From Methanomicrobiaceae archaeon UBA436 (GTDB lineage: Archaea; Halobacteriota; Methanomicrobia; Methanomicrobiales; Methanoculleaceae), in NCBI GenBank assembly GCA_002497965.1, contig DAFR01000135.1, positions 1-6,430 of the forward strand: a DNA stretch of 6,430 bases, in the 5' to 3' direction. Shown one piece after another: positions 1-5,796 of this stretch. The notes under the pieces were generated by a model. It saw only the letters and a list, made by a program, of their open reading frames with translations, searched no databases and had not been told where the DNA came from. The position numbers and the translations under genes were made by a program. Within the stretch, counting starts at the first letter, position 1. Each line of letters begins with the position of its first letter.

Positions 1-5
1 TATTT

Positions 6-53
6 CCCCGGTGCAGGGAATAATATTTCAAAAAGACCCTGGTGTTTGGAATA
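6..53 (+). repeat. 17-nt imperfect direct repeat in the operon leader, 31-bp pitch
   Basis: Two copies of CCCyGGTGnnnGGAATA lie at 6-22 and 37-53. Thirteen of 17 positions are identical; the differences are one C/T and the three-base core (CAG versus TTT). Start-to-start distance is 31 bp, close to three helical turns, so a protein bound to both copies would sit on one face of the DNA. The pair ends about 58 bp before the start codon of the ParA-like gene and just upstream of the A/T-rich stretch that may be its promoter. A regulator-binding site is the natural reading, but no regulator is identifiable here. Confidence 0.45.
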
Positions 54-65
54 GGTATGTGATTA

Positions 66-80
66 CGAAAAATAGATTTA
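66..80 (+). promoter_or_regulatory. possible TATA-type promoter of the parA-mcp-cheW-cheR operon
   Basis: An A/T-rich stretch (CGAAAAATAGATTTA) stands 32-46 nt before the GTG start at 112, where an archaeal BRE/TATA pair could lie. It is not a clean TATA consensus. A transcript starting about 25 nt downstream would leave a very short leader containing the SD. A second A/T-rich patch at 19-30 is an alternative. The transcription start is not determined. Confidence 0.25.
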
Positions 81-111
81 AGAGCAGACGTCTCAAAAGA
101 GGTACTGAGGG

Positions 112-969
112 GTGCTGGATATTACTGTTATAGCGTTCGCCCACCACAAGGGTGGTACAGGAAAGACTACCTCCTGCCTTAACGTTGCAGGTTACCTCCA
201 GAAGGATGGAAAACGTGTTCTGGTGGTGGACTGCGATCCGCAGGCCAACGCTACCAGCGGGCTCGGCGTCGACCCGGAAAGAGTTGAGCAGAGCATGTAT
301 GACGTCTTCATGAGTGTCTTTGAGGGTTTTCCAGATGCCAGGATCGCTGATATCATAGTCCCCACGGCATCGGGGATTTATCTCGCCCCCGCGACCCTTG
401 ACCTGGTTGGGGTCGAACCCTATCTCTACGGCATAGACGACCGGGCGGGGATACTCAGGGAGGTGCTCACCCCCGTGCGGGACACCTATGACTTCATCCT
501 GATTGACACACCCCCGAGCATGGGTCAGTTTGTCATCAACGGCCTTGTCGCAGCCGACCGTACCGTCGTCACCCTCGATGCCGGCACCTTTGCCCTCAAC
601 GGTATGGAGGCGCTGTCGATGATCTTTAACGACATCCGGGAGATGATCGGGGAGGACGTCAACGCCGATTTTGCCATCCTGACGCGATGGGGCGGATCTG
701 ATGACTCCGGGGGCGGTCTGGCGCTCTTTCTTAAGCGGATCTTTTCACCCGCATCCTTTGCCGAGGAGGAGCGTGAGAAGGAGCGTCTGAAGGCGTTTGA
801 GTCTGAGGTGAGAAAGAAGTTCAAACAGGTGTTTGTAGTTCATTACTCGCCTCTAATCTATGAGGCGCAGCAGAAGGGGCTCCCGATCTCCCACTATGCG
901 CCGGAGAGCAAACCAGGCAGAGACTATCGGGCAGTAGCAACTGCGCTGGAGAGCCTTGGAAGTAAATAA
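112..969 (+). CDS. ParA/MinD-family P-loop ATPase, orphan, beside chemotaxis genes
   Basis: 285-aa cytoplasmic ATPase of the ParA/Soj group. Such proteins dimerise on ATP, bind DNA non-specifically and position plasmids, chromosomes or protein clusters. Seen: deviant Walker A KGGTGKTT at residues 13-20 with signature lysine K13, the A' motif DCDPQAN (40-46), Walker B ILIDTPP (129-135), and the family-typical end around residues 257-280 (GLPISHYAPES...DYRAVA). A Gly-rich and highly charged stretch (about 195-237) is longer than usual between core and tail. There is no N-terminal HTH, and no parB gene or recognisable centromere repeat is visible in the window. The start is GTG, chosen because AGAGGT (98-103) lies 8 nt upstream and the P-loop falls at its usual distance. 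It is the first gene of an operon and is followed after 19 nt by a soluble chemoreceptor, suggesting a role in positioning chemoreceptor clusters (inference). A general chromosome or plasmid partition role is the alternative. Confidence 0.9.
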   Translation: MLDITVIAFAHHKGGTGKTTSCLNVAGYLQKDGKRVLVVDCDPQANATSGLGVDPERVEQSMYDVFMSVFEGFPDARIADIIVPTASGIYLAPATLDLVGVEPYLYGIDDRAGILREVLTPVRDTYDFILIDTPPSMGQFVINGLVAADRTVVTLDAGTFALNGMEALSMIFNDIREMIGEDVNADFAILTRWGGSDDSGGGLALFLKRIFSPASFAEEEREKERLKAFESEVRKKFKQVFVVHYSPLIYEAQQKGLPISHYAPESKPGRDYRAVATALESLGSK

Positions 970-988
970 GATTGAGGATGTGTGACCG

Positions 989-3112
989 ATGATCGAGAAA
1001 CCTGGAAGAAAAGCACTATTTACCGGACCGGTTGCGCCGGGTATGACAGGACAGGAGCAGGGGGCTGTGATAGTCCCGAGGGCAATCGAGGCTGCAATTC
1101 AGGCGGTGCTTGCCGGCGACGACGCGGCGCAGATCGACGCTGCCGCAATTCCTGAGGCCTACAGGCCGCTGGCCGCCTCGATCAATGCGCTGATCGAGAA
1201 GAAGCGGGAAGAGAGACAGCGTCTTAAGAAACGGCTGGATGAGGCAAATATGCTCCTCAAGGGTTCTGATACAATAATCCAGCAGAACCCGATACCCATG
1301 CTGGTCGTTGACCCGCAGTTCAGGATAAAGATGGCAAACGCTGCCTATGCCGAGATGAGCGGGATCCCGATGGAGCAGGCGGTCGGCCGGAGCCTCCGCG
1401 ACTTCAAGATAAAGTCGCAGAAGGGTTCCGGACTCAGGCAGGTGCTCCAGGAGAAGAAACGCGTAGAGGCGGAGGTTGTCGTCGAACTGCCAGCAGGCAC
1501 CCGTATTCTTGAACAGTACGGCATCCCGCTGCTCGACAGCGCGGGCGAGATCGAGAGCATACTGATAGTCTATAATGATGTCACCAGGCAGCGGGAGTGG
1601 GAGGAGGAGATCAAATCCCAGATGGCAGACATTGCGGAGTTGCAGCGTCAGTCCGATACGATCATCCAGCAGAACCCGATGCCAATTCTTGTCGTTGACA
1701 CGGCGATGAAGATCCAGAATGCCAACGATGCATACCTCAAACTGACCGGGATTGATAGATCGCGTGTCACCACCATGACCCTGCGCGACTTCAGGGTCCT
1801 GAAGCAGACGGGAGAGGGGATCAAGAAGGTGGTCACCGAAAAGGCGCGGGTTCGCGGCGAAGTGACGGTAGAGTTTCCCGCAGGCACCTACACCCTGGAG
1901 CAGTACGGGATCCCGCTGTTTGACGAGAAGAACGAACTGAACCGGATCCTGATTGTTTACAACGACGTCACCGAGCAGCGCAAGAAAGAGGAGCAGATCA
2001 GAGAACTGATGGAGAGGGCAAAGAAAGAGAGCGAGCAGCTCGCCGAGAGTGCCGAAGCCCTCGGAAACGCCCTTTCCGCCATGTCAAAAGGCGACCTGAC
2101 GACGTTTGTGGAAGCGGAGAGCGACGATCCGCTCCATAAGGTCAAGAAGGATTACAACACCTCGCTGACGGCCATCCGGGCGGTCCTTGCCGACGTGGCA
2201 AAGGCGGTCGAACAGGTGGACATGACGACTAAAGAGGTCAGCAAGAGCACCGATGAGATCATCCGCGCCACGGAGCAGGTCGCTGTCTCGACGCAGCAGT
2301 CTTCAGAGGATGCACGCCGCCAGCTCGAGAAGATCGAGGAGATAGGAAAGGATGTCAACGACCTCTCGGCATCCATCGAGGAGATTGCAAGCACATCGCA
2401 GACGGTCATGGAGCAGGCCACAAAATCTGCCAGAGAGGGGAGCGAAGCCGCCTCTCTGGGTGATGTTGCGGCAAAGAAGATGCAGCTGGTCGAGGGGATC
2501 TCCAAGCAGACTGTCGACGAGATCAACACCCTCAACAACCAGATGCGCGAGATCAACAACATCGTCAAGTTGATCGCTGACATCGCCAACCAGACCAACC
2601 TGCTGGCGCTGAACGCCGCAATCGAGGCCGCACGTGCAGGGGAGCACGGCCGCGGGTTTGCTGTGGTTGCCGGGGAGATCAGGAACCTTGCGGGGGAGTC
2701 CAAGCGGGCAAGCCAGGATATCGAAGACCTGATCCGGACGATCCAGGCAAGCACCGAGAGGACGACGGGGTCGATGCAGGCATCCCACCAGGAGATCCAG
2801 GCAGGCATCGAGAGCGTCAACAAGGTTATCGCGAGCCTGAACCGGATCGTCGACAGCGTGGAGGTTGTCGCTCACGGCATCAGCGAGATCACAAAGGCCA
2901 CGGAGGACCAGGCCACATCCACAAACAGTGTCATGCAGAAGATGGATGAGTTCACTCATATGACCAAAGAGAGCCTGGACCGCACCGAGGATATGGCAGC
3001 GCTCGCCGAAGAAGTCAGCGCCTCGACGGAGGAGGTCGGGAGCGCCTCCCACGAACTGGCAAGCATGGCCGAACAGCTCAGAAAAGCGATGACGCGGTTC
3101 AAGTTGAACTGA
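989..3112 (+). CDS. cytoplasmic methyl-accepting chemotaxis protein (HAMP-like, PAS, PAS, HAMP, 44H signalling domain)
   Basis: 707-aa chemoreceptor that would control a CheA kinase through CheW. Seen, in order: basic N-terminal peptide (1-10); HAMP-like segment (about 32-75) and charged helix (70-91); PAS1 (93-199); PAS2 (222-328); coiled coil (329-355) and HAMP (about 355-405); a long coiled-coil hairpin to the C-terminus. Its tip at 534-570 holds [19 protein letters not shown]542, E546, R549 and E552 match the Tsr trimer and tip residues N381, E385, R388 and E391, but N534 replaces the Tsr F373 position. Each arm runs about 154 residues from the tip, fitting the 44H class. No segment is hydrophobic enough to cross a membrane, so the protein is soluble. 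Neither PAS contains His or Cys, arguing against His- or Cys-linked heme; the ligand is unknown. There is no C-terminal CheR-docking pentapeptide of the NWETF type. The ATG has GAGG at 974-977. Confidence 0.93.
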   Translation: MIEKPGRKALFTGPVAPGMTGQEQGAVIVPRAIEAAIQAVLAGDDAAQIDAAAIPEAYRPLAASINALIEKKREERQRLKKRLDEANMLLKGSDTIIQQNPIPMLVVDPQFRIKMANAAYAEMSGIPMEQAVGRSLRDFKIKSQKGSGLRQVLQEKKRVEAEVVVELPAGTRILEQYGIPLLDSAGEIESILIVYNDVTRQREWEEEIKSQMADIAELQRQSDTIIQQNPMPILVVDTAMKIQNANDAYLKLTGIDRSRVTTMTLRDFRVLKQTGEGIKKVVTEKARVRGEVTVEFPAGTYTLEQYGIPLFDEKNELNRILIVYNDVTEQRKKEEQIRELMERAKKESEQLAESAEALGNALSAMSKGDLTTFVEAESDDPLHKVKKDYNTSLTAIRAVLADVAKAVEQVDMTTKEVSKSTDEIIRATEQVAVSTQQSSEDARRQLEKIEEIGKDVNDLSASIEEIASTSQTVMEQATKSAREGSEAASLGDVAAKKMQLVEGISKQTVDEINTLNNQMREINNIVKLIADIANQTNLLALNAAIEAARAGEHGRGFAVVAGEIRNLAGESKRASQDIEDLIRTIQASTERTTGSMQASHQEIQAGIESVNKVIASLNRIVDSVEVVAHGISEITKATEDQATSTNSVMQKMDEFTHMTKESLDRTEDMAALAEEVSASTEEVGSASHELASMAEQLRKAMTRFKLN
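1265..1972 (+). repeat. tandem duplicated PAS-domain coding units
   Basis: Two gapless 107-residue units are encoded at 1265-1585 and 1652-1972, offset by 387 nt. By hand count about 60 of 107 residues are identical. The strongest blocks are SDTIIQQNP at the start, the LRDF segment, PAGT followed by LEQYGIPL, and ILIVYNDVT at the end. A 17-nt stretch is identical in DNA (1277-1293 and 1664-1680). The middle sections, which would line the ligand pocket, differ most. This indicates an internal duplication followed by divergence, possibly giving two different sensing pockets or one sensory and one structural PAS. Confidence 0.85.
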
Positions 3113-3122
3113 GGAGGAGACG

Positions 3123-3605
3123 ATGGCAGCATCCGTGGATGTGGTGGAGTTCCAGCTCGGGAAGGAGCATTACGCACTTGATATAAAGATTGCGCGAGAG
3201 ATCGTGGAGATGATGCCAATCACCCCCCTTCCACGTGCACCCCCATACCTTGCGGGCATCATCAACCTCAGGGGCGAGATCACAAACATAATCAACCTGC
3301 GCGACCTTCTCGGACTCCCTGATTCCGGGGAATCGGAGAACCGGAAGATTGTCGTGCTGATGCCGGAGGTGGCGGGCGGGTCGAACGTCGGTATAATCGT
3401 CGATGACGTTCACAGCGTCATATCCGTCCGTGAGGACCAGATCGAGCGAATCAACGACAGCATCACCTCATCCATAAGCTCCTACATCAAGGCGATCATC
3501 AAGATCGGGGATGCAGAAAGGGCAAAGACGGAGAGTCTCATAATCTGGCTTGATGTCCAGAAAGTGATCAACGATCTTGGTGGAAACTATCAGAGCGCTC
3601 AGTAG
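3123..3605 (+). CDS. cheW: chemotaxis coupling protein CheW
   Basis: 160-aa adaptor that links receptors to the CheA kinase in chemosensory arrays. Seen: the typical opening FQLGKEHYALDI (10-21), the TPLPRAPPYLAGIINLRG block (34-51) with the hallmark NLRG at 48-51, INLRDLLGL (57-65), and the second half with VGIIVDDV (89-96) and SVREDQIE. It covers the whole CheW fold with no extra domain, at the usual length. The ATG lies 10 nt after the receptor stop. A strong SD (GGAGGAG, 3113-3119) directly follows that stop, so translation is probably coupled to the receptor. It is dedicated by position to the adjacent soluble receptor. No CheA is encoded in this window. Confidence 0.95.
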   Translation: MAASVDVVEFQLGKEHYALDIKIAREIVEMMPITPLPRAPPYLAGIINLRGEITNIINLRDLLGLPDSGESENRKIVVLMPEVAGGSNVGIIVDDVHSVISVREDQIERINDSITSSISSYIKAIIKIGDAERAKTESLIIWLDVQKVINDLGGNYQSAQ

Positions 3606-3621
3606 GCCGGGGGTTGCCGGC
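3606..3621 (+). other. GC hairpin between cheW and cheR
   Basis: GCCGG (3606-3610) can pair with CCGGC (3617-3621) across a 6-nt loop, immediately after the cheW stop codon. No T-tract follows, so it does not look like a terminator. It falls in the 35-nt gap where cheR has only a weak SD (GTGA, 3628-3631). It may act in mRNA processing or keep CheR levels below CheW, or may be chance in GC-rich sequence. Confidence 0.3.
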
Positions 3622-3640
3622 ACGAGTGTGAAACAGCCTC

Positions 3641-4435
3641 ATGGATGAGTTTGCATCGCTCCAGAGGACCATCGAGCGGCTGCTCGGTATAAAGTGCTCG
3701 AACTACAAAGAGGATTATATAAAGCGGCGCCTCCTCTCCAGGATGAGGCTTACAAACACCGCTGATTTTGAGGCTTACCATCGCTACCTGCTGGCAAACC
3801 CGCAGGAGCATGAACTCCTCCGCAACGCTCTTACCATAAACGTCACCAAATTCTTCCGCGACCCTGAGGTCTTCGAGGTGCTGCGCCGGGAGATTCTGCC
3901 GGATCTTGCACGCCGCAGGGACTCGATCAGGATCTGGTGCGCGGGCTGCGCCACGGGTGAGGAGCCCTACTCGATCGCCATCCTGGTTCACGAACTGCTC
4001 GCGCTCCGTAAAGATATCAGCGTAACAATATATGCAACCGATATCGATACCGTTGTGCTGCAGAAAGCCATTGCGGGGGTTTATGATGCAAAAACGCTTG
4101 AGAATGTGGATGAAAAGAGGATTCGCAAACATTTCATCAGTCGCGACGATGGTAAGTTTGAAGTCCGCCCTCATATCAAGAGCCTCGTGCGGTTTCGTGA
4201 GCATGATCTGATGTCGGGGGAGCCCGTCGCGAGGTACCTCGACATCGTGACCTGCCGAAACGTCACCATATACTTTACCGAGAAGCAGAAGAACGATCTT
4301 ACGCAACTTTTTTACTCTGCGCTTGCTTCTGGTGGCTACTACGTCATGGGTAAGACCGAGTACCTGGGAAGAGAGGTTGAACACCTTTTTGTGCCATATA
4401 ACAGTGCACAGAAGATCTTCAGGAAGGCCGCCTGA
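3641..4435 (+). CDS. cheR: chemoreceptor glutamate methyltransferase CheR
   Basis: 264-aa cytoplasmic enzyme that transfers methyl groups from S-adenosylmethionine to receptor glutamates for sensory adaptation. Seen: N-terminal all-alpha CheR domain (about 1-65), NVTKFFRD (67-74) containing the family TxFFRD block, the SAM-binding loop WCAGCATGEEPYS (99-111; many homologues have WSAACSTGEEPYS), ATDID (132-136), a beta-rich insert around 160-187, DIVTCRNVTIYF (201-212) and a GGYYVMGKTE end block (231-240). The family motifs are present, so it is probably active. The start is ATG at 3641: an in-frame TGA at 3629-3631 rules out anything further upstream, and the SD is poor. It is last in the operon. 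No partner methylesterase CheB or deamidase CheD is visible nearby, so demethylation must come from another locus. Confidence 0.95.
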   Translation: MDEFASLQRTIERLLGIKCSNYKEDYIKRRLLSRMRLTNTADFEAYHRYLLANPQEHELLRNALTINVTKFFRDPEVFEVLRREILPDLARRRDSIRIWCAGCATGEEPYSIAILVHELLALRKDISVTIYATDIDTVVLQKAIAGVYDAKTLENVDEKRIRKHFISRDDGKFEVRPHIKSLVRFREHDLMSGEPVARYLDIVTCRNVTIYFTEKQKNDLTQLFYSALASGGYYVMGKTEYLGREVEHLFVPYNSAQKIFRKAA

Positions 4436-4445
4436 AGTTATTTTG
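4417..4445 (+). terminator. hairpin plus T-rich tract ending the chemosensory operon
   Basis: A perfect 7-bp inverted repeat, CTTCAGG (4417-4423) and CCTGAAG (4431-4437), encloses a 7-nt loop and is followed directly by TTATTTT. The cheR stop codon lies inside the 3' arm. The preceding 10-bp palindrome GAAGATCTTC (4411-4420) overlaps the 5' arm. The placement between two convergent genes separated by 2 nt fits transcription termination. Archaea often stop at T-rich tracts alone, so the hairpin itself may not be needed. Confidence 0.5.
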
Positions 4446-4695
4446 GTGAGATTGAGTCCCCTTCCGTCTTACTATCCCTGACGATCTTTGAGATTCGCTC
4501 GAGGAATGCTTTCTTCGCCTGGTAGCGCTTTAGTTCGGTGACAAGCATGGAGAAGTTTACACCGACGACGATGATGATGAGCATGAGGCTGATCCAGAGC
4601 TGGCTGCCCTGGCTTGTGATGAGTGTTGCCACAAGGAGCACCACGAACGATAGCAGGTAAAAGATCACCCAGGTGCGCACTTCTGTGACGTCCAT
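4438..4695 (-). CDS. small two-TM membrane protein of unknown function
   Basis: 85-aa protein I do not recognise. Two hydrophobic segments are visible at about residues 9-28 (VIFYLLSFVVLLVATLI) and 33-53 (LWISLMLIIIVVGVNFSML), joined by a very short turn (TSQGSQ). A basic, helical tail follows (ELKRYQAKKAFLERISKIVR). The charge pattern predicts a hairpin with both ends in the cytoplasm. The ATG is fixed by an in-frame TGA only four codons upstream and by GGAGGAG (4697-4703), although the spacing to the ATG is tight. It converges on cheR with a 2-nt gap and is divergent from the exported-protein gene. Nothing ties it functionally to chemotaxis. Confidence 0.75.
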   Translation of the reverse strand: MDVTEVRTWVIFYLLSFVVLLVATLITSQGSQLWISLMLIIIVVGVNFSMLVTELKRYQAKKAFLERISKIVRDSKTEGDSISPK

Positions 4696-4726
4696 GCTCC
4701 TCCATCAAGACGCTGGTGCGGCCAGG

Positions 4727-4746
4727 TATTAACGCTTATGTTTTAC
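4727..4746 (-). promoter_or_regulatory. possible TATA promoter of the two-TM protein gene
   Basis: Read on the minus strand, this stretch holds GTAAAACATAA (4746-4736) and then TTAATA (4732-4727). Either could be a TATA element, giving a transcript start about 10-20 nt before the ATG at 4695. Neither is a strong consensus match. Confidence 0.3.
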
Positions 4747-4822
4747 GTTCTATCTTCTGAGATGAGGTTGATCCTGCCCCGAGACCGGGACGCTCGATCT
4801 GCTGCTCTCGTGGCGGTAAACC

Positions 4823-4837
4823 CAAAGGTCTTTTTAA
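4823..4837 (+). promoter_or_regulatory. TATA promoter of a probable leaderless transcript
   Basis: CAAAGGTCTTTTTAA places a T/A-rich box (4831-4837) with its centre about 25 nt before the GTG at 4859. That is the usual distance from an archaeal TATA box to the transcription start, so the mRNA would begin at or very near the start codon. No SD is present between the box and the GTG. Confidence 0.5.
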
Positions 4838-4858
4838 CATCTGCACCACCTTAAATCT

Positions 4859-5467
4859 GTGGATAAAGGCGATCTCCTCAGTATCATTGCTGCCCTGATC
4901 ATCGTCTCCGCGGTAGCACTGCTCCTTCGACCGCCGGTAGCGGAGCCGGGATCAGGGGTTCCGGGGACTCCCATTCCAACGCCCACACCTCCCATAACCA
5001 CCCCTACCCCTATCCCGACACCGACCATTGCCCTGCCCGAATCGTTCAGGATCACCTACACGACCAGCGTCTGGGACTACCCCGTCTGTTACCTCCCGGA
5101 GAACCTTACCAGGTATGGTGGCTCCGACCCGCCCTGGAAGGGAGCCCACCGGGCGATACCGTTTGCCTATATAGAGGAGAGCAGGGGCGGGATCACAGAG
5201 ACCTTCTACGTCCCATATTCGGTATGGAGGCTAAACTGCAGCGTTTCAGCAACGGTGTGGCCCGAGGCGGCCCGCTTCCGGATGGCTCTCGTTGAACTTG
5301 AGAGCGGGACGATAGTCGAAGGGGCTGAACTCTACTATCCGGGCAGCATCATCAAAAACGTCGAGAGAGGAGGGAAGGAGTTTTACATCATCGTGAGCGT
5401 GGATAATATCGATTCATACCGCATCACCCTGGAGACGCTCCCGGATTACCTGCCGGCCACGCGGTAA
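4859..5467 (+). CDS. exported or membrane-anchored protein with Pro/Thr linker, unknown function
   Basis: 202 aa, not recognised as a named family. Seen: MDKGD followed by a hydrophobic segment (6-23), then RPP and a Pro/Thr linker (about 25-60; repeated TP and PIPT units). A beta-rich aromatic domain follows (61-202) with Cys at 77 and 127 that could form a disulfide, and sequons NLT (82-84) and NCS (126-128). This fits a protein anchored by its N-terminus with a folded domain outside the cell; such linkers are common in methanogen surface proteins and may be O-glycosylated. KGDL at 3-6 before the hydrophobic run resembles the class III (archaellin/pilin) processing site, so cleavage after G4 is possible. 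The start must be the GTG at 4859: an in-frame TAA lies at 4835-4837 and only a CTG lies between. No SD is seen. Confidence 0.8.
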   Translation: MDKGDLLSIIAALIIVSAVALLLRPPVAEPGSGVPGTPIPTPTPPITTPTPIPTPTIALPESFRITYTTSVWDYPVCYLPENLTRYGGSDPPWKGAHRAIPFAYIEESRGGITETFYVPYSVWRLNCSVSATVWPEAARFRMALVELESGTIVEGAELYYPGSIIKNVERGGKEFYIIVSVDNIDSYRITLETLPDYLPATR

Positions 5468-5492
5468 GAGCCGGGCTCTCCCTGCGGTTTTT
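5467..5492 (+). terminator. possible terminator after the exported-protein gene
   Basis: A palindrome starting at the last base of the stop codon (AGAGCCGGGCTCT, 5467-5479) can form a 5-bp stem with a 3-nt loop. A run of five T residues follows at 5488-5492. The 8-nt gap between stem and T run weakens the case. Its place directly downstream of the gene, within the 111-nt convergent gap, supports termination. Confidence 0.35.
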
Positions 5493-5578
5493 GATGGGCT
5501 CACCGCCTGGTCTGACCGCAGCCGGTTGCCTTTTGCGGTAGATGTGTTGGATACACCGGTTGCAGTTAAATGATTCGT

Positions 5579-5764
5579 TCAGATCTTTTCAACCGTCACC
5601 CTGACCCTGTCCCCGGCCTTTACACCGTGCCCTTTCGGGACGTCAATGTTGAACCAGAGAACTTCCGGGTTTTCGTAGTTCTTGTCCTGGGACATCAGGC
5701 AGTCTTTCTGCTCGTTGATGTTTGCCACAAACTCGATGGTTGCTTCAAACTCCACGATCTTCAT
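5579..5764 (-). CDS. 61-aa protein of unknown function
   Basis: Small acidic/mixed-charge protein, not recognised. The pattern suggests beta strands: MKIVEFEATIEFVANI at the start, VLWFNIDVP (35-43), and a closing GDRVRVTVEKI (51-61) of the kind seen in small beta-barrel proteins. A Cys is at residue 22. No signal or membrane segment is seen. The frame stays open back to a GTG at 5845, but those 27 extra codons overlap the 3' end of the winged-helix gene in another frame and have no good SD. I therefore start at the ATG at 5764. It has no SD, but a TATA-like TAATTTTATT lies about 27 nt upstream on the minus strand, so the mRNA may be leaderless. It lies 29 nt after the winged-helix gene and may also be co-transcribed with it. 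Confidence 0.6.
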   Translation of the reverse strand: MKIVEFEATIEFVANINEQKDCLMSQDKNYENPEVLWFNIDVPKGHGVKAGDRVRVTVEKI

Positions 5765-5786
5765 GCAGGAAGAGTGGGTTTTCCTG

Positions 5787-5796
5787 AATAAAATTA
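5787..5796 (-). promoter_or_regulatory. TATA-like box for the 61-aa gene
   Basis: On the minus strand this reads TAATTTTATT, centred about 27 nt before the ATG at 5764, and includes the stop codon of the upstream winged-helix gene. The distance fits a transcript that starts at the ATG without a leader. Confidence 0.4.

Noticed and set aside
1..111. Possible parS or centromere-like site next to the ParA-type gene
   Set aside because: The 17-nt direct repeat is not the palindromic parS consensus and no ParB is present, so it is reported only as a possible regulatory repeat.
2303..3052. Long open frame on the minus strand opposite the receptor signalling domain (249 aa), with another at 2152-2823
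   Set aside because: Both are antisense to a well-conserved MCP hairpin whose codon bias keeps opposite frames open. Their translations have no recognisable domain and no SD or promoter was seen.
3599..4384. 261-aa open frame on the minus strand opposite cheR
   Set aside because: It covers nearly all of a clear cheR gene; the translation shows no family motif and is explained by GC-rich codon structure.
4472..4708. 78-aa minus-strand frame overlapping the two-TM protein gene
   Set aside because: Its His/Pro-rich translation is not protein-like, whereas the overlapping frame encodes two clean TM helices with its own SD.
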